Source: Anaerococcus vaginimassiliensis
Lineage (GTDB): Bacteria; Bacillota; Clostridia; Tissierellales; Peptoniphilaceae
Reading direction: 5' to 3'
Assembly (NCBI RefSeq): GCF_900626155.1
Contig: NZ_LR130844.1
Location: 1,738,786 to 1,802,785, forward strand
Length of the DNA: 64,000 nucleotides
In this document: positions 1 through 7,911 of the stretch, piece by piece
Numbering within the stretch: position 1 is the stretch's first letter
How the letters are laid out: each line of letters starts with the position of its first letter
Notes under the pieces: model-generated
What the model was told of the DNA's origin: nothing
The model's input: the letters and a program-made list of their open reading frames with translations, nothing else
Databases searched by the model: none
Made by a program: the position numbers and the translations under genes

Positions 1-504
1 CATTCCTACCACAAATGGAATTAGTGATAATAAAGTTAAACGCCAATCTAGTGTAAACATGTAAATAAACAATAGAATAGGTCCTACTAAATTTGCCGTA
101 AATTCTGGCACTAAGTGGGCAAGGGATGTTTCCATAGAATCAACTTGCTCAACTATAATATTTTTTAATTCTCCAGATGATCTTGATAGTACATCTCCCA
201 ATGGCATCTTGAAAAGTTTCTTAGAAATATCATTTCTGATTTCTCCTAATGAGTTAAAAGTTGCGGTATGGGAAATACTTGTTGATATTCCTGCTGCCAC
301 TTCTTTAATAACAAATGTTATTAAAATATTTATGCATAGTGGAGTATATAAGCTAATATCCCTTATGCCATTAATCAAATTCACAATAATTTTCGCCATG
401 TATATATAAGAAAAAAGCCCAGCCACTACTCCAATTATTGCCAGTAAGATTGACATAAAATATGAGCCTTTTCTTTTATTTACATATTCTTTTACTAAAT
501 TCAC
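1..504 (-). CDS. ABC exporter-type transporter, N-terminal part (cut by window edge)
   Basis: The reading frame opens at a GTG (502-504) behind a GGAGG site at 512-516 and runs off the left edge after 168 codons. The protein starts VNLVKEYVNKRKGSYF, has two membrane helices in the first 75 residues, and then a cytoplasmic stretch (SLGEIRNDISKKLFKMPLG, SRSSGELKNIIVEQVDSME) typical of the first intracellular loop of type IV ABC exporters. It is the last visible gene of the TetR-ECF-MATE operon, 37 bp after the MATE gene. The second ECF locus at 19-26 kb also carries two exporters of this type. The nucleotide-binding domain is outside the window, so substrate and completeness are unknown. Confidence 0.8.
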   Translation of the reverse strand, partial: MNLVKEYVNKRKGSYFMSILLAIIGVVAGLFSYIYMAKIIVNLINGIRDISLYTPLCINILITFVIKEVAAGISTSISHTATFNSLGEIRNDISKKLFKMPLGDVLSRSSGELKNIIVEQVDSMETSLAHLVPEFTANLVGPILLFIYMFTLDWRLTLLSLIPFVVGM

Positions 505-541
505 TTTAAAACCTCCTTTAGTAATATTTTTAAATAGTTTA

Positions 542-1894
542 TTATATTTTTTTTATTTCAGAGGGCATTCTATTAAGCTCTCCAATCATCATTGCTATTC
601 CAGCTAAAATCATAATTAAATCTACAAGAGGTTCAGCAAACCATACTGCCTTAACTCCAAATATCATTGGTAGAATAATCATGGCAGGAACGAATAAAAA
701 TAATTGTCTTAGCATGACGATTATGCCTGCCTTTTTAGCATTTCCTATTGCTTGGAAGAATGTTATAGACATAACCATTACTCCATATAAGATAAATATA
801 GAATAGAATAGTCTAAAGTTTCCTACTCCCTGAGTTATAATACTTTCTTCTACTCCAAATAGGGAAAGGATGTTTTTTGAAAATAATAAGACTGGTAGCC
901 AAAATATGGCTGCAAGAACAAGTCCTCCAATGGAGAATACCTTCATTGCCTCCTTTACCCTGTCATATCTTTTTGCTCCAAAGTTTGTACCAACAACAGG
1001 TTGCAAGCCTTGACTCATTCCCCAAAGTGGAATAAAGGAAAAGGCATATATTCTTAAAGTTGCTGCCATTAAGATAGCATTTGTATCTCCTCCATATTTA
1101 AAGGACATTTTGTAAAGCATGGTCTGCTGAATCATAAATAAAATTTGCATCATCATAGCAGATGACCCTACGCCAAACATTTCTCTTTTTATTTCCTGAT
1201 CAGGTTTGATTTTATTTATTTTTACTGCTTTACTTTTATATTTGAAGTAATGGAGTGTTATTATCGCTTGAACAAATTGTGCTGTAATAGTTGCAAGTGC
1301 AGCCCCTTCTATTGCGTATTTTCCCATTAATTTCATTAGAATGGGATCAAGAATTATGTTTAAAAAAGCCCCTAGCCCCATAATGAGCATTGCTTTTTTC
1401 ATTAATCCTTCTCCACGCATAACCATGTTTGCTGATTGAGTAAAGTTTACAAATAAAGAACCAATGAAAATTACTCGTAAATATCTGATACCATATTCTT
1501 TAATTTCTCCACTTGCTCCAACCATATCTAAAAAATGTGGTGCAAGTAAAATTCCGCCTATTGTAATAATTGATGAGAATAGAATAACCCAAAAGATTAA
1601 ATTTCCCATAATTTTATCAACTGTTTTTTGGTCACCCTTTCCTATAGCTCTTGATAAAACTGATGCTGAACCTACACCAATAAGTGTAGATACACCACTA
1701 TTGAAAAATGTAAGTGGCATAGCTACACCACAAGCTGTCATTGCTGTTTGTCCTATAATATTTCCTGCAAAAATTCCATCCATTAGTGGATAAAGACCTA
1801 TTACTATCATTCCTATTACAGCAGGGATAGATAATTGAAAAAGTAAATCTATAGGTCTTTTTGTTAATAATTGTTCTTTCATATCTTGTTTCAA
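542..1894 (-). CDS. MATE family efflux protein
   Basis: About 450 residues with twelve predicted membrane segments arranged as two similar halves, the usual length of the MATE (multi antimicrobial extrusion) family. The N-terminal signature region (RPIDLLFQLSIPAVIGMIV, then PLMDGIFAGNIIGQTAMTACG) is characteristic. MATE proteins are cation-driven exporters of drugs or small metabolites in the cytoplasmic membrane. The listed start is a TTG with an AAGGAG site; an ATG four codons downstream is an alternative. The gene is 12 bp after the ECF ATPase gene and upstream of an ABC exporter gene, so it is probably cotranscribed from the TetR-controlled promoter at 5274-5302. The neighbours suggest export of the same compound, or a related one, handled by the ECF module; substrate unproven. 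Confidence 0.9.
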   Translation of the reverse strand: MKQDMKEQLLTKRPIDLLFQLSIPAVIGMIVIGLYPLMDGIFAGNIIGQTAMTACGVAMPLTFFNSGVSTLIGVGSASVLSRAIGKGDQKTVDKIMGNLIFWVILFSSIITIGGILLAPHFLDMVGASGEIKEYGIRYLRVIFIGSLFVNFTQSANMVMRGEGLMKKAMLIMGLGAFLNIILDPILMKLMGKYAIEGAALATITAQFVQAIITLHYFKYKSKAVKINKIKPDQEIKREMFGVGSSAMMMQILFMIQQTMLYKMSFKYGGDTNAILMAATLRIYAFSFIPLWGMSQGLQPVVGTNFGAKRYDRVKEAMKVFSIGGLVLAAIFWLPVLLFSKNILSLFGVEESIITQGVGNFRLFYSIFILYGVMVMSITFFQAIGNAKKAGIIVMLRQLFLFVPAMIILPMIFGVKAVWFAEPLVDLIMILAGIAMMIGELNRMPSEIKKI

Positions 1895-1906
1895 AAAATC
1901 AACTCC

Positions 1907-3355
1907 TTACACAATCAGTCCATCTTTAATAAATTTCAAAATATCTTTTTCATGTCCTTGAACATATACTTTCTTATATCCATCTTCTTCAAGCATTAAC
2001 ACAGAATTACAAACTTTAAAAATAAGTTCTATATCATGAGTTATTATGGCAAAAGGATATATTTTTGAATATCTTTTTATTATTTCAGAAATATCATTCA
2101 TCCTCTTGTAATCTAAACCTGACGTAGGTTCATCAAGAATTATTAGTTTTCTAGCACTTAAACAAGCAGTTAATAGTGCAAGTCTTTGTTTTTGTCCACC
2201 AGATAGATTTTGTGGATGGTCATACCTATTTTCCCAAAGGTCAATATGTTTTAATTCGTTTCTAAGTCTATTTAAATATTCAACGTCATTAATTCTATCT
2301 TTTTGTAAAAGCTCATTTTCCACTGTATCAAAAAATATTTGGTATTCTACATCTTGCATCATATAATAAGCGTTTCTTAATCTTTCTTTTTTATTTCTCC
2401 CAAAGCTTGTCTTGCCTTTAAAGTTTAATAAACCAGCTAAAGATCTTGCAAGAGTCGTTTTACCTACTCCATTTTTACCTATAATCGCCATTATCTCATT
2501 TTCATATAAGCTTATATTTAAATTTTTTATTAATTCTTTTTTACCAATAGAAATACCAACTCCTCTTATATCCTCAACTACATTTTTGGAATTATCAATA
2601 TTTTCAGATAGCAAAAAATTATAGTTAGTTGTTCTTAAAGAGTAATTTTTACAATCCTCTTCTGTTAATTCACCTTTTTTAAAGACTTTTTCGATTTTAC
2701 CATCTTTCATATACAGAAAACGATCATATAAATCATTTAAATAGAACAATCTATGCTCAGATATTATTATCGTTTTTCCTAAGGATTTTAATTTTTCAAG
2801 AATATTCTTAAGTTCGACTATTCCCCTATAGTCTAAATTTGATGATGGTTCATCAAAGAAAATTATTTTAGTATCATAAACAAGAGTAGATGAGATAGCA
2901 ACTTTTTGCTTTTGTCCACCTGATAAAGAATTGATATTTCTATATTTTAAATTTTCAATTCCCATCACACTCAAAGAGTCATCAACTCTTTTCTTTAATC
3001 CTGAAAGCTCCATTCCTAAATTTTCTCCAACAAAGGCAAGCTCATCCTCAACAATATTTGCGAAAAACTGATCTGTTGGATTTTGAAAAACATTTCCTAT
3101 ATATTTTGCCAATTCTCCATTTTTATATTGCGAAATATTTTTTCCTAAAATAGATACTTGTCCATATAATTGTCCTTGATAATGATTCGGAATTAAACCA
3201 TTTAATATTCTTGTTAGAGTAGTTTTTCCACAACCAGATAAACCACTTATAACAACAAGTTCCCCTTCTTTAATATTTAGCTCTATATCTTTTAAAATTA
3301 CCTTATCATTTCCATCATAAGAGAATTTTTTAATATCAGCTTCTATTACATTCAT
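1907..3355 (-). CDS. ECF transporter double ATPase (fused EcfA1/EcfA2 type)
   Basis: Two ABC ATPase domains in one 482-residue chain. The first has Walker A GLSGCGKTT at about residue 38, signature LSGGQKQK near 145 and Walker B IIFFDEPSSNLD; the second has Walker A GKNGVGKTT near 290, signature LSGGQKQR and IILDEPTSGLD. This is the energising subunit of an energy-coupling-factor uptake transporter. I start it at the ATG at 3353-3355, five bases after GGAGGT, rather than at the upstream GTG. It overlaps the EcfT gene by four bases (ATGA), so the two are translationally coupled. The dedicated S component lies just upstream (4032-4610), marking a group I (self-contained) ECF system. A paralogue of the same architecture is at 19242-20630. 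Confidence 0.9.
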   Translation of the reverse strand: MNVIEADIKKFSYDGNDKVILKDIELNIKEGELVVISGLSGCGKTTLTRILNGLIPNHYQGQLYGQVSILGKNISQYKNGELAKYIGNVFQNPTDQFFANIVEDELAFVGENLGMELSGLKKRVDDSLSVMGIENLKYRNINSLSGGQKQKVAISSTLVYDTKIIFFDEPSSNLDYRGIVELKNILEKLKSLGKTIIISEHRLFYLNDLYDRFLYMKDGKIEKVFKKGELTEEDCKNYSLRTTNYNFLLSENIDNSKNVVEDIRGVGISIGKKELIKNLNISLYENEIMAIIGKNGVGKTTLARSLAGLLNFKGKTSFGRNKKERLRNAYYMMQDVEYQIFFDTVENELLQKDRINDVEYLNRLRNELKHIDLWENRYDHPQNLSGGQKQRLALLTACLSARKLIILDEPTSGLDYKRMNDISEIIKRYSKIYPFAIITHDIELIFKVCNSVLMLEEDGYKKVYVQGHEKDILKFIKDGLIV

Positions 3356-4032
3356 ATTGACCTCCACAATAAGAAAATAGCTAAAAGTAAGAATACGATA
3401 TCAAAAAATTTAAAAGTTATTTTATGATAATTGGTCCTTTCCCCTCTATATTCTGCTCCTTTAGATATAATAGATGAAGTCAAAGTTTCACTCACTTGCA
3501 AACATTTATAGATAAGAGGGATGAAATAAAGTTCAAAAGACATAATAGGATGGAGGGGACTTAATCTTAGTCCCCTTACCTTCATGCCATTCTTTATTTC
3601 TTTAAGCCTTAACCCCATCTCTGATATAAACTTCATTCCTATCACTATGCTTAGAGCAAACACATTTGGAATGTGTAAAAACTTAAGTGAACTCATCATT
3701 TTAAGTGGTGATGTATTCACAAGAATACCGCCAATAATAAATATCGGAAAGAGTTTTAATACAATTTCTACAAGACCTAAAATTGCATTTCCACCTATTC
3801 CTAAGTCTGTAATAGTTAATGTTTTGCCAACAATTAACAAGATAAGAACTGTTGCTAGTTGTTTAATAAATTGTTTTAAGGAAAAAGTTAAAGTTAGAAA
3901 CATTGATATTCCTATCATAATATAGTAGCCAATATCATCTGTTATAAATAATATAATCGAAAACGCTAAAATTAAAACAAATAAGATTATAGGATTTACA
4001 AGACAGTTGTCATCTCTCCTTATTTTTTCCAT
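3352..4032 (-). CDS. ECF transporter transmembrane component EcfT (CbiQ family)
   Basis: 226 residues with five to six membrane helices. It carries the coupling-helix region of EcfT proteins in the form LRLKEIKNGMKVRGLRL, with the A-x-R-type motif degenerate, and the later SSIISKGAEYRGERTNY segment that matches the second A-R-G coupling motif. EcfT transmits ATP hydrolysis by the double ATPase to the substrate-binding S component in the membrane. It overlaps the ATPase gene by four bases and abuts the S-component stop codon, so all three are one translational unit. Paralogue at 20641-21297. Confidence 0.88.
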   Translation of the reverse strand: MEKIRRDDNCLVNPIILFVLILAFSIILFITDDIGYYIMIGISMFLTLTFSLKQFIKQLATVLILLIVGKTLTITDLGIGGNAILGLVEIVLKLFPIFIIGGILVNTSPLKMMSSLKFLHIPNVFALSIVIGMKFISEMGLRLKEIKNGMKVRGLRLSPLHPIMSFELYFIPLIYKCLQVSETLTSSIISKGAEYRGERTNYHKITFKFFDIVFLLLAIFLLWRSI

Positions 4033-4610
4033 TACAATATTCCTGATTTTTTACTCTTTTTAAAAAACTTATTATTTATATATAATCCAAATCTTCCTGC
4101 TATTAATACCAAGACGATATTAATGCCTATTGAGATTAGCATTGCCTTTGGTGTAAAAAAGGCATCCATAAAGGCAGCCTGTTCTTTAGTAAATACGCTA
4201 AAAACTTCAACAATTTTTTCTGGTCCAAGTAGTCTTACAAATGTCATTGCATGCATTGAAATAACAAACATTCCAGCAGATACTGCTAAGGCAACTCTAT
4301 TATCATTTTTATAGTTACCTATAATTAATTCTGCTACAATAGCTGCGATGGCATTTACTATAAGCATTGGCCAATATCCACTTAATGCATAAAATACACC
4401 AAGCAACATGAAAAATATAAAAGCTATTCCTCTTTTTTGTAATTTTTTAGCCATAATTATAAATGGCGGAGCTACTACAAAGGAAGAAAATCCTGCCGCT
4501 ATATATAAGGATAAAGTTCCTAACATTCCTGTGGCTGTTGATACAGCCATGTTTAATATAAACGCCACTACTGTAAAAATTGTAACTTGTACGATATCTT
4601 TTAATTTCAT
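4032..4610 (-). CDS. ECF transporter S component, MptD/Trep_Strep-type
   Basis: 192 residues, about six hydrophobic helices, first gene product of the operon after TetR. The sequence (LKDIVQVTIFTVVAFILNM, then PPFIIMAKKLQKRGIAFIF) resembles the Trep_Strep/MptD family of predicted ECF substrate-binding subunits, whose ligands are not established. I start it at the ATG at 4608-4610, preceded by GGAGGT; the longer ORF begins inside the ribosome site. Its paralogue is at 21299-21886; the two share layout but differ clearly in sequence, so they may bind different ligands. Family assignment is from memory of sequence style, not a search. Confidence 0.75.
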   Translation of the reverse strand: MKLKDIVQVTIFTVVAFILNMAVSTATGMLGTLSLYIAAGFSSFVVAPPFIIMAKKLQKRGIAFIFFMLLGVFYALSGYWPMLIVNAIAAIVAELIIGNYKNDNRVALAVSAGMFVISMHAMTFVRLLGPEKIVEVFSVFTKEQAAFMDAFFTPKAMLISIGINIVLVLIAGRFGLYINNKFFKKSKKSGIL

Positions 4611-4661
4611 ATAAACCTCCAATTTAAGATATATTTTTTCTTTCTGAGTAAACCCTAAGAT

Positions 4662-5234
4662 TTACTTAGCATTATTATCTAAGATAATTCCTATCATTTT
4701 TTTTAATGCAAGTTTGTTCTTCACAAAATTTTCTCTTGCATTTAGAACTTCACAACCTAGAATAAATGTGTTAATCAAATCAGTTATTAATTCGATAGCT
4801 TCACTTAATTCACCTCTTACATCTTCATCAAATAACATTAGAATACTATCAGATGATGATTTTTTTAGTTTCTTATATAAGTCTTTTAACTTATCGTCAT
4901 GATTTAATTCCTGCAAAAACATTGCATAAATTGAAACATAGTCACTCTGATATAGCATTTTTTCTAAAATAATCTCAGATAAAACTTCGCTAAAATCCTG
5001 ACTTGTATTATTCATCTCATCATAGATTATCTTCTCTCTGTATTTATTTCCTTCTAACATAATGTCGTATAAAATTTCATAGGTAGAACCATAATGATGA
5101 TACAACCCACCTCTAGAAAGCCCAGTAGCTTCCATAATGTCATTCATAACTGTATTTCTAAATCCCTTATCCAAAAAGACTTTCATAGCTGCTTGTCTAA
5201 TCTGCTTTTTTCTTTCTTCAGCTTCCATTTTCAT
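4662..5234 (-). CDS. TetR/AcrR family transcriptional regulator
   Basis: About 190 residues. The N-terminal helix-turn-helix is plain (RKKQIRQAAMKVFLDKGFR, TVMNDIMEATGLSRGGLYHH, then YGSTYEILYDIM), and the rest is an all-helical ligand domain of the usual TetR length. It is the promoter-proximal gene of the ECF/MATE/ABC-exporter operon. A perfect 7-bp inverted repeat (ACCGACA, four bases, TGTCGGT) lies between the promoter and the gene at 5253-5270 and is the obvious operator, so autorepression and control of the whole operon is likely. I chose the ATG at 5232-5234; a TTG start 18 bases upstream would overlap the ribosome site. Confidence 0.88.
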   Translation of the reverse strand: MKMEAEERKKQIRQAAMKVFLDKGFRNTVMNDIMEATGLSRGGLYHHYGSTYEILYDIMLEGNKYREKIIYDEMNNTSQDFSEVLSEIILEKMLYQSDYVSIYAMFLQELNHDDKLKDLYKKLKKSSSDSILMLFDEDVRGELSEAIELITDLINTFILGCEVLNARENFVKNKLALKKMIGIILDNNAK

Positions 5235-5252
5235 TTCATAAATAACCTCCAA

Positions 5253-5270
5253 ACCGACACTATTGTCGGT
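5253..5270 (-). promoter_or_regulatory. Probable TetR operator
   Basis: Perfect inverted repeat ACCGACA-CTAT-TGTCGGT. It lies just downstream of the -10 box at 5274-5279, where bound repressor would block initiation, and just upstream of the tetR ribosome site. Confidence 0.75.
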
Positions 5271-5273
5271 ATT

Positions 5274-5302
5274 ATTGTATCAACTCTGATAATCATTGTC
5301 AA
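5274..5302 (-). promoter_or_regulatory. Sigma-A promoter of the TetR-ECF operon
   Basis: On the minus strand TTGACA (5297-5302), a 17-base spacer and TACAAT (5274-5279): a near-consensus promoter aimed at tetR and the ECF genes. Confidence 0.75.
5288..5300. promoter_or_regulatory. Fur-like box overlapping the -35 element
   Basis: The minus strand reads GACAAT-G-ATTATC, a 6-1-6 arrangement one base away from GATAAT-N-ATTATC, the core of the classical Fur box. It overlaps the -35 and spacer of the operon promoter. A perfect version sits in the promoter of the second ECF/ABC locus (25399-25411). Being A+T-rich, the match could be chance; the paired occurrence makes iron control plausible. Confidence 0.45.
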
Positions 5303-5365
5303 TAGCTTCGCTTATACTTCTTTATTAATTTTTTTAAATGCGGTATAATTAATAAAACCTAATAA

Positions 5366-5420
5366 ACGCTTAACGCTTATAACTTTAATAGCAAGCACAG
5401 TAAGTGTACGGACACTTACG
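5366..5420 (+). other. Candidate oriT of the MOBP-type relaxase
   Basis: Just upstream of mobC are two tandem 7-bp direct repeats (ACGCTTA at 5366-5372 and 5373-5379) and a perfect inverted repeat GTAAGTGT-ACGG-ACACTTAC (5400-5419) followed by G. The TAAGTG...CTTACG layout resembles nic regions of MobC/MobA systems such as staphylococcal pC221-type plasmids. Location, repeats and hairpin together support an origin of transfer; the nick position cannot be read from sequence alone. Confidence 0.5.
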
Positions 5421-5430
5421 AAAAAATTAA

Positions 5431-5465
5431 TGGAGCAGCCCTTTACGGAATGCTCCATTTTTTTA
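5431..5465 (+). terminator. Intrinsic terminator or attenuator in the mobC leader
   Basis: TGGAGCA (5431-5437) pairs with TGCTCCA (5451-5457) and is followed by a run of T. It is upstream of mobC rather than behind a gene. A TATAAT at 5344-5349 could drive a leader through it; a second hairpin TTAGGG-AGAA-CCCTAA follows at 5478-5493. An attenuator for mobC-mobA or part of the oriT structure are both possible. Confidence 0.6.
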
Positions 5466-5526
5466 ATTTTTACCTTGTTAGGGAGAACCCTAAGACCCCG
5501 AAATATATTTTATAAAGGAGAATAAA

Positions 5527-5883
5527 ATGGCAAATAGATTTAGAAATGAAAGAATAGAAATAAAACTAACTAAAGAAGAAAAAGAAGTTTTTGAAAAGAA
5601 AATGAAACTTGCAAACTGCAAAACTATGTCCCACTTTCTTAGGAAATGTGTATTAGAAAAAGAGATTTATGTTGTAGATTTAGAACCATTTAGAAACCTA
5701 CAATGGCTACTTTCGAATGCAACAAATAATATAAACCAGATTGCAAAAGCTACTAATACAACTGGTGTTATTTACAAAAATGAAATTGAATCAATGAATA
5801 AACAGATAGAAAAATTATCAAAAGAAATATGGCAGATCCATTCCCTACTTCTTAACAAATCAAAAGAAAGTTCTGGTGATTAG
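5527..5883 (+). CDS. mobC: MobC-family relaxosome protein
   Basis: 118 residues. The N-terminus (RIEIKLTKEEKEVFEKKMKL) is a ribbon-helix-helix-like DNA-binding region, followed by MSHFLRKCVLEKEIYVVDLE and the conserved NNINQIAKATNTTGVIY motif typical of MobC/MbeC accessory proteins. These bind oriT and help the relaxase open the DNA. AAAGGAGAA precedes the ATG. The stop codon touches the start of the relaxase gene, so the pair is coupled. A close paralogue at 18669-19025 differs mainly at the N-terminus. Confidence 0.88.
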   Translation: MANRFRNERIEIKLTKEEKEVFEKKMKLANCKTMSHFLRKCVLEKEIYVVDLEPFRNLQWLLSNATNNINQIAKATNTTGVIYKNEIESMNKQIEKLSKEIWQIHSLLLNKSKESSGD

Positions 5884-5884
5884 T

Positions 5885-7216
5885 ATGGCAATTACAAAAA
5901 TACATCCTATAAAATCAACTCTAAATTTGGCAATAGATTACATTACTAAGAGTGAAAAAACTGATAAAAAAGTCTTGGTATCTTCATTCAAATGTCATCC
6001 ATCTACTGCCCACATACAATTTATGAAAACACGAGAAGATAATGATACTAAAGGTACAGTTTTGGCTAGACATTTAATCCAATCTTTTCTACCAGGAGAG
6101 GTTGATCCTATAAAAGCTCACGAAATTGGAATGGAGTTATGCAAGAAAATTTTAAAAGAAGATTATGAATTTGTACTTGCAACTCATATAGATAGAGGAC
6201 ATATCCATAACCATATTATTTTTAATAATGTTAATTACAAGACTGGTAAATGCTACCAATCTAACAAAAAAACTTACCATAAAATCAGGTATCAAAGTGA
6301 CGAATTATGTAAAGAAAATAAGCTTTCAGTTATTGATAAATACTATGAAGCTAACAAAAGAAAATATAAAACTGCAGGTAAATCCTGGTATGAGTATGAC
6401 CAAAACAAGAATGGAAATTCTTGGAAATCTAAACTTCAATTTGATATAGATAGAATGATTAATAAATCTAGATCTTGGGAAGGATTTTTAGAAAATATGA
6501 AATCTCTTGATTATGAAATTAAGTTTGGTAAACACATTGCTTTTCGTCATAAAGATAAGCAAAGATTTACAAGAGCTAAGACTATCGGAGAAGATTATAC
6601 TGAGGAAAAAATCAAAGAAAGAATAGATATAACTATTAAAAACAAAGCTAATCCTATTAAAAAACGTGTAGGAAATATTATTGATATATCTACTAATGAG
6701 AAAGCTCAATCCTCTAAAGGTTATGAAGTTTGGGCAATAAAATATAATATCAAAACAATGGCAGATTCAATAATTAAACTTCGAGAACAAGGAATTAATT
6801 CAATTACTCAACTCGATGACCTGATCAAAAAATCTGCTGATGATAGACAAGACTTATTAGATAAAATAAAGAAGATTGAAACTGAAATGAAGAGTTTATC
6901 CGAGAATATGGAAAATATAAATACTATAAATAAGTATCGTGAAATCTATAAATACCAAAAGAAAAATCCTGATGATAAGCAATTTGCAGAAGAATATTAT
7001 AGCGAACTTTCCGTATATAAAATTGCCGCTAAAGAAATTTTAGAAAACTATAAAAAACTACCAAACACAAAAGAAATACTATCAAACCTCGATAAATTGC
7101 AAGAAAAAAAGAACACCCTTATGCTAGAGTATTCTTTGAATAAAGAACAATTTTCTGACCTTGTTCAATATAGGAAAAACTATGAAAATTATTATGGAAA
7201 GGAAGTGGAGAGATAA
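5885..7216 (+). CDS. mobA: Relaxase/mobilization nuclease (MOBP type)
   Basis: About 443 residues. The N-terminal relaxase domain has an early tyrosine (LAIDYITKSEKTDKK, about residue 17 onward), a substrate segment ARHLIQSFLPGEVDP, and the metal-binding histidine triad in HIDRGHIHNHIIFNNVN at about residue 105. The C-terminal half is charged and coiled-coil rich. It would nick oriT and pilot the strand through the type IV secretion system. The ATG at 5885 directly follows the mobC stop; a GTG nine bases upstream is the alternative start. The protein ends KEVER, with the same final ER seen on other transfer proteins here. A truncated copy is at 19027-19137. Confidence 0.9.
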   Translation: MAITKIHPIKSTLNLAIDYITKSEKTDKKVLVSSFKCHPSTAHIQFMKTREDNDTKGTVLARHLIQSFLPGEVDPIKAHEIGMELCKKILKEDYEFVLATHIDRGHIHNHIIFNNVNYKTGKCYQSNKKTYHKIRYQSDELCKENKLSVIDKYYEANKRKYKTAGKSWYEYDQNKNGNSWKSKLQFDIDRMINKSRSWEGFLENMKSLDYEIKFGKHIAFRHKDKQRFTRAKTIGEDYTEEKIKERIDITIKNKANPIKKRVGNIIDISTNEKAQSSKGYEVWAIKYNIKTMADSIIKLREQGINSITQLDDLIKKSADDRQDLLDKIKKIETEMKSLSENMENINTINKYREIYKYQKKNPDDKQFAEEYYSELSVYKIAAKEILENYKKLPNTKEILSNLDKLQEKKNTLMLEYSLNKEQFSDLVQYRKNYENYYGKEVER

Positions 7217-7300
7217 AAAGCTATGAAAGAGTAAACGATAACTCTGTGTAATTGCATTAAAGGGTATTATAATATTTATTGTTAAGTATAAGAATTTAAG

Positions 7301-7355
7301 AGTCAAGTCCATAATATTGTGTAAATTAAACTAGTACAATATTATGGACTTGACT
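7301..7355. terminator. 20-bp perfect hairpin between mobA and vanZ
   Basis: The 20 bases at 7301-7320 are perfectly complementary to 7336-7355, with a 15-base loop, and are followed by a T-rich stretch on the plus strand. It lies between convergent genes (mobA, plus; vanZ, minus) and can act as a terminator both ways. The stem is unusually long and perfect for a simple terminator. Confidence 0.7.
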
Positions 7356-7362
7356 AAATTTT

Positions 7363-7884
7363 TTAAATACCATTATATTTTAAAAAAACAATTAATACTA
7401 AACTTATAAAAATAGCACTAATAAAAGCTATCCAAAAAATAAATTTATCTACTTTAAACTTAGATTTAAATTTTTTTAAAGCTAAATTATATATTCCCAC
7501 GCCCAATACACCACCTAATGTATTATTAATTATATCAGTTATATCAAATACTCCAATTGACAATGCGTACTGTAAAAACTCTATAGCTAAACTAAAGAAA
7601 AATACAAAAAGAATACTTTTTAAATTGTTTTTACGAAATAAAATAGATCTAATCATAATTCCCAAAGGTAAAAAAATGAGTATATTTGATACCATCTCAT
7701 CAAAAATAACTTTAATATTAACTGTATTGTCATAATAAAATGGTAGTAAATTTATTTGTCGCTCAATCAATAAATTATTGATTGAAAATGTCATTTTAAA
7801 TACTACAATAAAGATTAACCAAATTATATAGTATACAGTTAGCACTTTCATCCCAACTGAAATATATTGATTTTTCAATTTCAT
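7363..7884 (-). CDS. VanZ family membrane protein
   Basis: 173 residues with four to five membrane helices. The VanZ core is visible: LLPFYYDN after the first helix, NILIFLPLGIMIR, and the C-terminal signature AIEFLQYALSIGVFDITDII followed by NNTLGGVLG. VanZ proteins give low-level teicoplanin or lipopeptide resistance in some hosts and often sit in antimicrobial-peptide resistance loci. It is 27 bp after the decayed ABC exporter and is the last gene of the minus-strand locus that begins with the VanRS-like pair at 14845. Resistance is not provable from sequence. Confidence 0.85.
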   Translation of the reverse strand: MKLKNQYISVGMKVLTVYYIIWLIFIVVFKMTFSINNLLIERQINLLPFYYDNTVNIKVIFDEMVSNILIFLPLGIMIRSILFRKNNLKSILFVFFFSLAIEFLQYALSIGVFDITDIINNTLGGVLGVGIYNLALKKFKSKFKVDKFIFWIAFISAIFISLVLIVFLKYNGI

Positions 7885-7911
7885 AATTAATTCCCCTTCA
7901 ATCTATTAAAG

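Noticed and set aside
1464-1793. Plus-strand 109-residue open frame inside the MATE gene
   Set aside because: Antisense shadow of a clear membrane protein; no ribosome site or motif.
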